From Rhodospirillales bacterium (GTDB taxonomy: Bacteria > Pseudomonadota > Alphaproteobacteria > Rhodospirillales > Defluviicoccaceae): DNA of 64,000 nucleotides. This document shows, piece after piece, positions 1 to 9,024 of this stretch. Position 1 is the first letter of the stretch, and every line of letters begins with the position of its first letter. Below the pieces are notes generated by a model that ran no database searches, was not told where the DNA came from, and saw nothing but the letters and a program-made list of their open reading frames with translations. The position numbers were made by a program, and so were the translations under genes. The stretch covers positions 391,001 through 455,000 of the forward strand of contig JADJRE010000002.1 of the NCBI GenBank assembly GCA_016712375.1. The letters run 5' to 3'.

Positions 1-545
1 CCCTAGAAGTCGTGATGCGCATGCTGCGGATGGAGACGGTGCAGAAAGAGATCCTGGAGCAGGTCGAACGCACCCTGCGTACAGAATTCATGACCAATCT
101 AGCGCGTACGCATCGCGGTGACGCGCACGAACTTGTTGCTGAGATCTTCAACAACTTCGACCGCAGCACAGAGAGCCGTTTCATGATTGCGCTGGAAGAG
201 CGCAATCAGGATTCGGCACAGCGGATCAAGCAGCTGATGTTCACTTTCGAGGACTTGCAGCGGCTTGATGCGTCGGGGGTGCAGGTCCTGCTGCGCCAGG
301 TTCCGAAAGAGCAGCTGCAGGTCGCCCTGAAGGGCGCCTCGGAAACGTTGAAAGCGCTGTTCCTGAAGAACATGTCGCAGCGTGCCGGGAAGATGTTGCA
401 GGAAGACATTGCCGCCATGGGGCCGGTGCGGCTGCGCGACGTCGATGAGGCGCAAGGCGCGATCGTCGCCGCCGCCAAGACGCTGGCCGATGCCAACGAG
501 ATCATCCTCGCCGGGAGCGGCGCTACCGAAGAGATGGTCTACTGA
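1..545 (+). CDS. fliG: Flagellar motor switch protein FliG, C-terminal part (5' truncated by window edge)
   Basis: FliG is a cytoplasmic rotor protein on the MS ring; its C-terminal domain meets the stator and generates torque. The frame is open to the window edge (codons from position 3), so the true start lies upstream. The visible 180 or so residues hold the end of the middle domain and the whole C-terminal domain: an MFTFEDL segment that carries the torque-helix charges, the VALKGA and NMSQRAG segments, and the closing GPVRLRDVDEAQ stretch are all typical of FliG. The stop is followed directly by the fliH start at 547, which is the usual alphaproteobacterial fliG-fliH-fliN order. Identification is secure. 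Confidence 0.95.
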   Translation, partial: LEVVMRMLRMETVQKEILEQVERTLRTEFMTNLARTHRGDAHELVAEIFNNFDRSTESRFMIALEERNQDSAQRIKQLMFTFEDLQRLDASGVQVLLRQVPKEQLQVALKGASETLKALFLKNMSQRAGKMLQEDIAAMGPVRLRDVDEAQGAIVAAAKTLADANEIILAGSGATEEMVY

Positions 546-546
546 G

Positions 547-1247
547 ATGGCGGAAATGATCGACGTAATCGAGCGTTTCCGTTTCGACCGCGATTTCGAA
601 GCCTTCGCGGGCACCGGCGGCGACTCGCTGCGGAGGCAGCCTTCGAGGAGCCTTCGTTCACCCGGGAGGATGTCGAACTGGCGCGCGCCGAAGGCTTCGG
701 TCGCGGGCGGTCCGAAGCCGTGGGTGCCGAGGAAGCTCGGCGGGAGGCTGAGAGACATCGCCAACAAACGCTCGACGAGATCGTCGCTCAGGTGCGAGCC
801 CTGCTGGATGCCTCATCCGCTTCCGCCGAGTCCGCGGGCAAACAGGCGGTGCTGGTTGCAGCGGCGATCGTCCGCAAGATGATGCCGCGTTATTGGCGTG
901 AGGGCGGCGGCAAGGAGATCGAAGAAACGGTCTCCGCGGTTCTGGCCGAGCTTGCGGAAGAGCCGACGATTACCGTTCGCATTGCTCCGACGCTGCAAGC
1001 CGAACTGTCGCCGGGGTTGCAGGTGGTGGCGGCCGCGTGCGGTGCCGATGGTCGCCTGCGGATCATCACGGATGCGGGCATCGCGGCGGGTGATTGCCGC
1101 ATCGAATGGCGCGACGGCGGCCTGCTGCGTGATCGGCAGGCGATGTCTCGGATGATTGACCAGGTTATCGAACGATCGGTGGGCATGGCGGTGCTGTCGG
1201 TGGAGAAACCATCCGACACCCTGCAATTGGAGAGCGCCAATGGCTGA
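547..1247 (+). CDS. fliH: Flagellar export ATPase regulator FliH (frame break near 630)
   Basis: FliH binds the FliI ATPase and FliN and helps bring export cargo to the flagellar type III gate. ATG 547 opens a short N-terminus with the family-like MIDVIERFRFDRDFEAF, but this frame soon runs into non-FliH sequence. From about 633 the neighbouring frame gives an acidic, charged helical region and then the FliH C-terminal domain to the stop at 1245-1247. Adding one base near 630 joins the two, for example as DSL-AEAAFEEPSF. I read this as a one-base deletion in the sequence. The 3' end overlaps fliN by 8 bp, so translation is coupled. The family is poorly conserved, so the call rests partly on position. 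Confidence 0.8.
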
Positions 1248-1587
1248 AGAAACGGACTTGAGTCTGCGAAATCTGAGCGGTCAGGGCGCAACTTCCAGCC
1301 GTGCGATGACGCCGGTTGATGCCGCCGAGACGCCGCGTACGGCGCAGGATCTAGAGGCAGTCTACGACATCCCGGTGCAGGTTTCGGCGGTACTCGGCCG
1401 GGCAACGATGGAGGTCAGCCAGCTGCTGAAACTCGGGCGGGGCGCCGTCGTCGAACTCGACCGGCGCGTCGGCGAGGCGATCGATATCTACGTCAACAAC
1501 CGGCTTGTGGCGCGTGGCGAGGTCGTCGTGGTTGAGGAACGTCTCGGCGTGACGATGACGGAAATCGTCAAGGGCGACCGTGGCTGA
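1240..1587 (+). CDS. fliN: Flagellar motor switch protein FliN
   Basis: FliN forms the base of the C ring and works with FliG and FliM in switching and in docking FliH. The 115-residue protein has a variable N-terminal 45 residues and then the SpoA/FliN domain: YDIPVQVSAVLGRATM, LLKLGRGAVVELDR, and the closing LVARGEVVVVEERLGV with the usual final TEIV. Length and domain match the family. The start at 1240 overlaps the fliH stop. Confidence 0.95.
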   Translation: MAEETDLSLRNLSGQGATSSRAMTPVDAAETPRTAQDLEAVYDIPVQVSAVLGRATMEVSQLLKLGRGAVVELDRRVGEAIDIYVNNRLVARGEVVVVEERLGVTMTEIVKGDRG

Positions 1588-1676
1588 GGCACTGGCGATG
1601 ATCGGCAACGCCTCGAGAGACCATTTCGCAGCCAGAGGCACTCGACCGCGATGCCGGTTCGGGTGGCGGCGCATTA

Positions 1677-2429
1677 TTGGGGCTGGCGGCAGGCGGCTTG
1701 GTGTTGGTCGGCGCCGTCATCCTCGGCGGTTCCGCGCGATCTTTCTTCGATCTCTCCTCGCTGATCATCGTTCTGGGCGGAACCCTGGCGGTCATCAGCA
1801 TCTGCTTCTCGCTGCGCGAGGTCCGGTCGATGCTTGGCTGCGTGGCAGCGGCGATGCTCGAGGCGGCACCGGATCCACGTGCCGCCGCTCTGCGAGCTCT
1901 GCGGCTGGCCGACGATGCCCGCCGCTACGGCCTCTTACACCTGGAAGAACTGGCCGCTGCTGAGAAGCGCTCCGCATTCTTGCGCAAGGCGCTGGCAATG
2001 GTTGCCGACGGTAGCGGCGAGGCGGAGCTGGAGGCTGTATTGCGCCACGACGTGCTGGCGACGCCCGACCGTCTACGTCGCAGCGCAGCGGTGCTGCGAC
2101 GGGCTGCCGACTATGCTCCGGCGATGGGCTTGATCGGCACGCTGATCGGCCTGGTTCAGATGCTGGGACAGTTGAGCGAGCCACATCGCATCGGGCCGAG
2201 CATGGCGGTCGCCCTGTTGACGACGTTCTACGGCGCGGTGCTCGCCAACATGGTGTGCTCGCCGTTGGCGGTAAAGCTTGAGCGCTGGGCCGACGACGAG
2301 GAGATGATCTGTCTGATGTTCCTGATGGGCGTCGTTTCGATCAGCCGGCAGGAAAATCCGCGCCGGCTCGAGCTGCTGCTGAACAGCGTGCTGCCGCCAG
2401 GCAAGCGCGTACGGTATTTCGAGAATTGA
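1677..2429 (+). CDS. MotA/TolQ/ExbB-type proton channel protein, probable flagellar stator subunit (start uncertain)
   Basis: MotA-type proteins form the ion-conducting stator with MotB. Here a hydrophobic N-terminal hairpin (about residues 3-50) is followed by a cytoplasmic region and the conserved YAPAMGLIGTLIGLVQML membrane segment with a second helix (VALLTTFYGAVLANMV), which is the MotA core. The first listed start is TTG 1677, yet the frame is open back to 1602 with a plausible N-terminus (ISQPEALDRDAGSGGG) but no ATG. GTG 1580 and ATG 1598 lie in another frame, so a one-base error between 1600 and 1640 is likely. No MotB gene is next to it. Sitting between fliN and flbD it most likely serves this flagellum. 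Confidence 0.8.
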   Translation: MGLAAGGLVLVGAVILGGSARSFFDLSSLIIVLGGTLAVISICFSLREVRSMLGCVAAAMLEAAPDPRAAALRALRLADDARRYGLLHLEELAAAEKRSAFLRKALAMVADGSGEAELEAVLRHDVLATPDRLRRSAAVLRRAADYAPAMGLIGTLIGLVQMLGQLSEPHRIGPSMAVALLTTFYGAVLANMVCSPLAVKLERWADDEEMICLMFLMGVVSISRQENPRRLELLLNSVLPPGKRVRYFEN

Positions 2430-2449
2430 GCCGGATGAGGAGCTAAATC

Positions 2450-3790
2450 ATGCGCCTGCTGATCCTCGGCAGCCTCGCCGGTCCGCTCGGAACTGCCAGC
2501 CGCATCGCCATCGGCCGCGGCGCCAAGGTGCTGCACGCCGAAGATATCGAAGGCGCGTTGTCCTCGTTGCGGTCAGGAGAGGGAGCCGATCTGGTGCTGG
2601 CCGACGTTCGGCTGGACGTTGCGTCGCTGATCGGCCGGCTCGCCGCTGAACGGATCGCCGCGCCGGTCGTCGCCTGTGGCGTCGGCAACGACACCCGCGC
2701 CGCCGTTGCCGCGATCCGTGCGGGTGCCCGGGAGTATCTGCCGCTGCCCCCCGATCCAGAGCTGATCGGCGCCATCCTGGCCGCGGTCACGGAAGAGAGC
2801 CATGCCATCATTCACGCCGACCCGCGCAGCAAGCAATTGCTGTCGGTCGCCGAACGGGTGGCCGCAAGCGAGGCCGGCATCCTCATCGTTGGCGCGTCTG
2901 GCACCGGCAAAGAGTTGCTCGCGCGCTTTGTTCACGCCAGGAGCCGGCGGGCCGGCGGACGGTTCGTTGCGGTGAACTGCGCAGCGATCCCCGAGGCGCT
3001 GCTGGAAAGCGAGCTGTTCGGCCATGAGAAAGGGGCCTTCACCGGTGCCGTCGCCAGACGCATCGGACGTTTCGAAGAGGCAAACGGCGGCACGCTGCTG
3101 CTCGACGAAATCAGCGAGATGGACGTCCGGTTGCAGGCGAAGCTGCTGCGGGCACTTCAGGAGCGGGAGATCGATCGGGTCGGCGGCAGCCATCCGGTAA
3201 AGGTCGATGTGCGGATTCTCGCCACTTCCAATCGCGATCTCGAAGCGGAGGTCGCGGCCGGCCGCTTCCGCGCTGATCTGTGGTTCCGCCTGAATGTCAT
3301 GACGCTGGCTATTCCGGCGCTCGCCGAGCGTCCGCATGACATTCCGGTGCTGGCCCGGTATTTCGCCGAGAAGTACGCTCGCGCCAACGCTCTGCCCTTG
3401 CGCCCGTTGTCCGAAGGCGCGCTGCGCGCTTTGCAGGCCCATTCCTGGCCCGGCAACGTCCGGGAGTTGGAAAACACGGTCCATCGCGCCGTCCTGCTGG
3501 CGTCGGGACCCATTGTCGAGGCCGACGCCATCTCGTTGTCCGGCACTCAGCGGCTCGCCAGCAGCGATGGCGAAAGCGCCGCTTCGCGGGTCGGCCGCAC
3601 CGTGGCCGACGTTGAGCGCGACCTGATCATCGATACGCTGCGGCATTGCTTCGGCAACCGCACGCACGCCGCCACCATTCTCGGCATCTCGATCCGCACG
3701 CTTCGAAACAAACTGAAGCAGTACACCGACGAAGGCGTCCGAGTTCCCGCTTCCGGCGTTCGCGCCGATGCCAACCTTGCCGGCGCGTGA
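2450..3790 (+). CDS. flbD: Sigma-54-dependent flagellar transcriptional activator FlbD
   Basis: FlbD-type regulators activate sigma-54 promoters of mid and late flagellar genes. The 446-residue protein has a receiver-like N-terminus (about 1-115) followed by an AAA+ sigma-54 interaction domain: Walker A GASGTGKE at 148-155, the sigma-54 contact loop GAFTGA at 195-200, Walker B LLLDEIS, and the SWPGNVRELENT motif. A Fis-type helix-turn-helix closes the protein (about 380-430, ATILGISIRTLRNKL). A good Shine-Dalgarno, GAGGAG, lies a few bases upstream. Position between motA and flhA separates FlbD from a generic NtrC-family activator. Confidence 0.92.
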   Translation: MRLLILGSLAGPLGTASRIAIGRGAKVLHAEDIEGALSSLRSGEGADLVLADVRLDVASLIGRLAAERIAAPVVACGVGNDTRAAVAAIRAGAREYLPLPPDPELIGAILAAVTEESHAIIHADPRSKQLLSVAERVAASEAGILIVGASGTGKELLARFVHARSRRAGGRFVAVNCAAIPEALLESELFGHEKGAFTGAVARRIGRFEEANGGTLLLDEISEMDVRLQAKLLRALQEREIDRVGGSHPVKVDVRILATSNRDLEAEVAAGRFRADLWFRLNVMTLAIPALAERPHDIPVLARYFAEKYARANALPLRPLSEGALRALQAHSWPGNVRELENTVHRAVLLASGPIVEADAISLSGTQRLASSDGESAASRVGRTVADVERDLIIDTLRHCFGNRTHAATILGISIRTLRNKLKQYTDEGVRVPASGVRADANLAGA

Positions 3791-3798
3791 GCATAGCC

Positions 3799-5913
3799 AT
3801 GGCCATTACTTCCGCCGCCGCGCTGGGCTTCGATTTCGACAAGCTGTTTGGTGGCCGTCTTTCTCGGGCCGGGCGACACGGCGATATTCTGCTGGCGAGC
3901 GGTGTCGTCGGCATCCTCGTCGTGCTCATCCTGCCGCTGCCGCAGTGGCTGCTGGACATCAGCCTGGCCTTTTCGATCACCTTATCGGTGCTCATCCTGC
4001 TGACGGCGCTGTTCGCCGAGAAGCCGCTGGAGTTCAATGCCTTTCCGACGGTGCTGCTGCTCGCCACCATGGTCCGCCTGGCGCTCAATCTTGCCTCGAC
4101 GCGATTGATCCTGGCGCATGGCCATGAAGGTCCGGACGCCGCCGGCCACGTCATCGAGGCGTTCGGCGGCTTCGTCATGGGCGGCAACTTCGTCATCGGC
4201 GTCATCGTCTTCGCCATCCTGATGATCGTCAACTTCGTGGTCATCACCAAGGGCTCGGGGCGCATCGCCGAGGTTTCCGCCCGCTTCACCCTGGACGCGA
4301 TGCCGGGCAAGCAGATGGCGGTGGACGCCGATCTTTCCGCCGGGTTGATCAACGAAGACGAGGCGCGGGCCCGCCGCCGGGCGCTGGAAGACGAGAGCAG
4401 CTTTTTCGGCGCGATGGATGGTGCGTCGAAGTTCGTTCGCGGCGACGCCATCGCCGGACTGATGATCACCTTCATCAACATCATCGCCGGTATCATCATC
4501 GGCGTCGGCGAACGCGGCATGCCTTTCCTCGACGCCGCTGACGCGTATTCGCGGCTGACCGTCGGGGACGGGCTGGTGACGCAAGTACCGGCGCTGATCG
4601 TCTCGACCGCAGCCGGCATCATCGTCACCAAAGCGGGCCTGGCGGGGAGGACGGAGAAGGCGTTGTTCGGCCAGCTCGCGGGAAACCCGAAGGTGCTGGG
4701 GATGAGTGCGGCACTGTTGCTGCTGCTGGCGCTGCTGCCGGGATTCCCCTTGCTACCGTTTATGCTGCTTGCCGGCATCAGCGGCGGCCTCTGCTGGAAG
4801 GCGTATCGCCGCGACCGGGAGCCGGCGACGACCGATCGGGCAAGCGGTGCCGCAGAGCCGCAACCGGCTGCGGAAGAGCCGATCAGCAGCGCGCTGCGCA
4901 TGGACGAAATCCGCCTGGAGCTGGGCTACGGACTGCTATCGCTGGTCGGCGGGTCGGGCGAAGGACCGAAGCTCACCGACCAGGTGAAGGCGCTGCGCCG
5001 ACAGCTCGCGGCCGAGTTCGGCTTCGTCATGCCGAGCGTCCGCATCCAGGACAACATGCAGTTGTCAGCCAACGCCTATGTCATCTTCGTCAAGGAGATC
5101 GAGGCCGGCCGTGGTGAGGTGAGACCCTCTATGCTACTGGCGATGGATCCGCGCGGCGAGGAGATCGATCTGCCGGGCGAACGTACCCGCGAGCCGACTT
5201 TCGGCCTCGCCGCGCTTTGGATGGACCCGGCACACCGGGAGCAGGCGCTGTTCCGCGGCCTGACCGTCGTCGAGCCGGCGACCGTGGTCACGACACACCT
5301 CACCGAGGTAGTGAAGGACCAGATGGCGACGCTGCTGTCCTACGCCGAGACGCGCAAGCTGGTCGACGAGCTGGACAAGGACCAGCAGAAGCTGGTGGCC
5401 GACCTGATCCCGGCGCTCATCTCTTATGGCGCGGTGCAGCGGGTGCTGCAGAGCCTGCTGGCAGAGCGTATCTCGATACGCGATCTGCCGACGATCCTCG
5501 AGGGTATCTCGGAAGCTTGCGGCCATACCCGCAACGTGCAGCAGATCACCGAGCACGTCCGGGCGCGGCTCGCCCGTCAGATCAGCGATATGTACACCAA
5601 CGAGGCGGGCTTCATCCCGCTGCTGACGCTGTCGCCGGAATGGGAACAGGCTTTCGCCGAATCGCTGGCGGGATCAGGCGACGATCGTCAGCTGGCACTC
5701 GCTCCAAGCAAGTTGCAGCAATTCATCGGCGCCATCCGCGGTGCCTACGACCGTCAGGCGCAGGTTGGTGAGGCGCCCGTGCTGCTGACCAGTCCCGTCA
5801 TCCGGCCTTACGTCCGCTCGATTGTCGAGCGCTTCCGCCCATCGTCGGTGGTAATCTCGCAGAGCGAGATCTCGCCCAAGGCGCGGATCAAGACGCTCGG
5901 CCGGATCGCCTAG
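3799..5913 (+). CDS. flhA: Flagellar type III export gate protein FlhA
   Basis: FlhA is the large inner-membrane component of the flagellar export gate; its cytoplasmic domain docks chaperone-substrate complexes. The start chosen is ATG 3799 just after the flbD stop, giving 704 residues, close to the family norm. About eight membrane segments fill residues 25-320, including the very conserved stretch with TMVRLALNLASTRLIL and the cytoplasmic FHIPEP-type loop (VDADLSAGLINEDEARARR). The soluble C-terminal domain follows and ends at RIKTLGRIA. The open frame extends upstream of 3799 but overlaps flbD and is not needed. Confidence 0.95.
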   Translation: MAITSAAALGFDFDKLFGGRLSRAGRHGDILLASGVVGILVVLILPLPQWLLDISLAFSITLSVLILLTALFAEKPLEFNAFPTVLLLATMVRLALNLASTRLILAHGHEGPDAAGHVIEAFGGFVMGGNFVIGVIVFAILMIVNFVVITKGSGRIAEVSARFTLDAMPGKQMAVDADLSAGLINEDEARARRRALEDESSFFGAMDGASKFVRGDAIAGLMITFINIIAGIIIGVGERGMPFLDAADAYSRLTVGDGLVTQVPALIVSTAAGIIVTKAGLAGRTEKALFGQLAGNPKVLGMSAALLLLLALLPGFPLLPFMLLAGISGGLCWKAYRRDREPATTDRASGAAEPQPAAEEPISSALRMDEIRLELGYGLLSLVGGSGEGPKLTDQVKALRRQLAAEFGFVMPSVRIQDNMQLSANAYVIFVKEIEAGRGEVRPSMLLAMDPRGEEIDLPGERTREPTFGLAALWMDPAHREQALFRGLTVVEPATVVTTHLTEVVKDQMATLLSYAETRKLVDELDKDQQKLVADLIPALISYGAVQRVLQSLLAERISIRDLPTILEGISEACGHTRNVQQITEHVRARLARQISDMYTNEAGFIPLLTLSPEWEQAFAESLAGSGDDRQLALAPSKLQQFIGAIRGAYDRQAQVGEAPVLLTSPVIRPYVRSIVERFRPSSVVISQSEISPKARIKTLGRIA

Positions 5914-5929
5914 GAGCGGAGGTGCAACG

Positions 5930-6949
5930 ATGCGCCTGAAGACCTTCACTGCTCCGACCATTGCGCAGGCGTTGCAAAAGGTGCGCTCCGAGCTCGGCGA
6001 GGATGCGATTATTCTATCGACCGAAAGCGGTCGCAACGGCGCCCGTCTCGTCGCAGCAAAGGAAGCTTCGGACAGCGACGATGCGGATGCGGCGTTCGTC
6101 CCAGGATTGGAGGCGCAAGCCGAAGAAATTGCGCCCCTTGTGGCAGCGCGCGACGACCTTCGCGCGGCGCTGCTCTGGCACGGCGTCCCAGCGCCGCTCG
6201 GAGAACGATTGCTGCGCGCCGCCGAGCCGGCATCACACGAACCAGTGGCCGCGCTCGCGGCAGCGCTCGACGCGGCACTTACGTTCCAGCCACTCGCCGA
6301 CCGGTCGCTGGGCCGGCCAATCATGCTCGTCGGTCCCTCCGGTGGTGGTAAGACACTAACCGCCGCAAAGCTCATCGTCGAGGCTCACCGGCGTGGCCGG
6401 CAGACCATGGCCGCATCGTGCGACACGCGGCGGGCCGGCGGCATCGAGCAGCTGGAGGCGTTCACCCGCATCCTGGATCTGCCGCTTGCACGGATCGGCG
6501 AAGCCGCCGAACTGGTCTCCTTCGCGGCGGCGGCAGCCGGCAGCGTCGCGATCATCGATACCGCGGGCTGCTGCCCTTTCAGCGTCGAGGAGATGCGGGA
6601 TCTCGAAGAGCTGATAGAGGCCGCGGACGCCGAGCCGGTGCTCGTGCTCGCGGCCGGCGGCGATGCGGCGGAGGCCGGCGAGACGGCGGCGGCATTCGCC
6701 CGACTTGGCTGCCGGCGGATGATTGCCACCCGCATCGACGTCAGCCGCAGATTCGGCGGACTGGTCGCTGCTGCCGGCGGCAGGCTCGCATTCGCCGGAG
6801 CTGGTATCGGGCCGCATGCCGCCGAACCGCCGGCTGCCGTCAATTCACTGTCGCTCGCCAAACTGTTCTTGTCCGCCGCCCGCACCACGCCCGTCGCAAC
6901 CTCCTCCGCGCCCGACCGCGCCGCCGATTCTGGAAAGGCTCGCCGATGA
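5930..6949 (+). CDS. flhF: Flagellar biosynthesis GTPase FlhF
   Basis: FlhF is an SRP-family GTPase that sets the place of flagellar assembly. The N-terminal region begins MRLKTFTAPTIAQALQ, the usual FlhF signature, followed by a variable linker. The NG domain starts near residue 100, with Walker A GPSGGGKT at 135-142, the DTRRAGGIEQL segment and a Walker B-like IIDTAG. The TKID-type guanine motif reads TRID. The 3' end overlaps the start of flhG in an ATGA arrangement, the standard pairing of these two regulators. Confidence 0.9.
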   Translation: MRLKTFTAPTIAQALQKVRSELGEDAIILSTESGRNGARLVAAKEASDSDDADAAFVPGLEAQAEEIAPLVAARDDLRAALLWHGVPAPLGERLLRAAEPASHEPVAALAAALDAALTFQPLADRSLGRPIMLVGPSGGGKTLTAAKLIVEAHRRGRQTMAASCDTRRAGGIEQLEAFTRILDLPLARIGEAAELVSFAAAAAGSVAIIDTAGCCPFSVEEMRDLEELIEAADAEPVLVLAAGGDAAEAGETAAAFARLGCRRMIATRIDVSRRFGGLVAAAGGRLAFAGAGIGPHAAEPPAAVNSLSLAKLFLSAARTTPVATSSAPDRAADSGKARR

Positions 6950-7733
6950 CCCAAGCCATGCCGCTCACCTTTGGGGCCGAGATGGCGCCGAGTCCCCGTA
7001 ACATGATCGCCGTCGCCTCGGGAAAAGGCGGTGTTGGCAAGACGTGGCTTGCGATCACGCTGGCGCACGCGCTCGCCCGCCTTGGCCGCAAGACGCTGCT
7101 GTTCGACGGTGACCTTGGTTTGGCCAACGTCGACATCCAGCTCGGGCTGATGCCGAGTCAGGATCTCGGCACCGTGCTGGCGGGTCGTCTCACGCTGGCG
7201 CAGGCGGCGTTGCCTTATGACGGTGGCGGCTTTGACATCATCGCCGGGAGGTCGGGCTGTGGCCGCCTCGCTGCCTTGTCCTCCGCCCGGCTGGGCGGCA
7301 TTGCCGACGAGTTGGCGGCGACGGCGATGTACTACGACTACGTCATCCTCGACATCGGCGCGGGCGTGGACCAAACGGTGCGGCAGTTGTCCCGGCAAGC
7401 CGGCGCGTGCATCGTCGTCGCCACCGACGAGCCGACGTCGCTTACCGATGCGTACGCGTTCATGAAGGTGGCACAGATGGAACGGGCGCCGGCTGAGATG
7501 CGGATCGTCGTCAACATGGCCGCCTCGAAGCGCGCCGGCGAAAAACATACGCGGCGCTGTACCGGGCGTGTTCATCATTCCTCAAGCTTTCGCCGCCGCT
7601 GCTGGGTGTGGTACGGCGAGACGTCAAGGTCCGTGAGGCGATCCGATGCCAGACCGCCCTGCTGACGCGCTTTCCCAATTCCGACGCAGCGGCCGATGTC
7701 GAGGCAATCGCTGCCGGTATCGCCGGGCGCTAA
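6946..7733 (+). CDS. flhG: MinD-like flagellar number regulator FlhG (FleN), with one-base deletion near 7548
   Basis: FlhG is a membrane-associated ATPase that limits flagellar number and counters FlhF. The deviant Walker A motif SGKGGVGKT lies at residues 25-33, followed by the MinD-type LLFDGDLGLANVDIQLG. After KRAGEK the annotated frame becomes meaningless, while the next frame gives TYAALYRACSSFLKLSPP and continues as family sequence to the TAA at 7731-7733. The break sits in a five-A run at about 7546-7550; six As would restore the frame. The stop overlaps the convergent EamA gene's stop. Confidence 0.88.
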
Positions 7734-8625
7734 GCGCGCCGCCTGGCGTCGAGGCTGATAAGCACGACGCCAGCTGAGATAAGCCCCAGACCGGCCAGTT
7801 TGGCGATGGTCAACGGCTCACCCAACGCCAGCGCCGCGCTGAGCACGCCAACCACCGGAACGCCCAGCGAACCGACTGCCGTCGTCGTTGCCTGCAAACT
7901 GCGGTTGACGGTAACGAACGCCCAGTAGCAGAAGGCGGATGCGATCGGTCCGTTGTAGGCGATGACCGCCGCCAGCGGCCAGCCCCAGACGATGCGCGGT
8001 CGCGGCTCGATCAGCAGCGCCAGCGGCAGCAGGACGGCCGCGCTGAGCAGCATCTGCCAGGGCATCAGCTCGAGCGGCGTTGCCTGCCACTGATGGGCGT
8101 GGACATGGACGATCGCCAGTGCCCAGACGAAGGCGCTGGCCAGCAGCATGCCGTTGCCGAGCAGCATCGTCCGGTCGCCGTAGTCGAGTTCCAGCGGGTT
8201 GAACAGCACGGCGAGGCCGGCAAGGCCGCAACCCACCGCCAGCAGCCGGACAGTGCCGATGCGCTCGCCAAAAAAAATTGCCGACAGCAGGACGACCCAT
8301 AGAGGCGTTGTGTAGGCGAGGATCGCCGAGCGACCGGCGTCGACGTACAGCAGTGCCATGTGGGTGAGCGCCAGAAAGGCGCCAATCTGCAGCACCCCCA
8401 CCGACACCAGCACCGAAAGATCGGCGCGCGGCGGCAGCCGCAGCCCCGCCGCGCCGCCAGCAGCAGCGCCAGGCTCAGCCCTCCCAACACGACGCGGGTG
8501 AAGGCGAACCACAGCGGCGACAGGTATTCCAGGCCTACCTTCATGATCGGCCAGTTCACGCCCCACAGCAGAATGACGAGACCGAGCAGCAGCGCTGCCC
8601 GACCGGTGCCCACGGTGTTCGCCAT
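7730..8625 (-). CDS. EamA/DMT-family membrane transporter (one-base deletion near 8444-8447)
   Basis: A drug/metabolite-transporter superfamily protein with two EamA repeats and about ten membrane helices; such proteins export amino acids or other small metabolites, but the substrate cannot be told. ATG at 8625 gives MANTVGTGRAALLLGLVILL, then WGVNWPIMKVGLEYLSPLWF of the first EamA unit. After LLLAARR the frame is lost. The neighbouring frame resumes at GLRLPPRADLSVLVSVGVLQ and carries both repeats to the stop at 7730. Five instead of four Cs at 8444-8447 (plus strand) restores about 298 residues. It converges with flhG. Confidence 0.8.
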
Positions 8626-8725
8626 TCTTCCTCGCTCGGTCATCTGTCCCTGGGGCGGACGCAGTACTTGACCGCGCCCATGGAACCTAGCACAAGGCGG
8701 TGTTTCCCTATAGCGCGAGCGACCG

Positions 8726-9007
8726 ATGACCGCCGTTGCCAACCGCATCCGCCGGAAAATCAGCGAGGCGCTGGCGCCGTTGCGGCTTGTCGTCGTTGAT
8801 GAATCGCACCGGCACGCCGGCCATGCCGGCGCCCGGCCGGAGGGCGAAACGCACTTCCGCGTCGAGATCTGCAGCGCGGCCTTCGCCGGCCTGTCGCGGA
8901 TCGAGCGCCAGCGTCTCGTGCACAAGGTGCTCGCCGAAGAGTTGCGCGACCCGGTGCACGCCCTCAGCCTCGCCACCACGAGCCCTGATGAAGACCCCGC
9001 TGCCTGA
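8726..9007 (+). CDS. BolA family protein
   Basis: BolA-type proteins pair with monothiol glutaredoxins in iron-sulfur cluster handling and stress response. The 93-residue product has the BolA fold sequence: RIRRKISEALAPLRLVVVDE with the SHRHAGH segment, then FRVEICSAAFAGLSRIERQRLVHKVL and the closing HALSLATTSPDE. Length and motifs fit. It is divergent from the EamA gene and convergent with trmJ, so it is probably transcribed alone. Confidence 0.9.
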   Translation: MTAVANRIRRKISEALAPLRLVVVDESHRHAGHAGARPEGETHFRVEICSAAFAGLSRIERQRLVHKVLAEELRDPVHALSLATTSPDEDPAA

Positions 9008-9024
9008 ACTGGCGGTCGTTCTTC

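Noticed and set aside
99..767. Long open frames opposite fliG, fliH and many other genes
   Set aside because: They follow from the high GC content. They lack family motifs and ribosome-binding sites, and the strand with recognised proteins explains each region.
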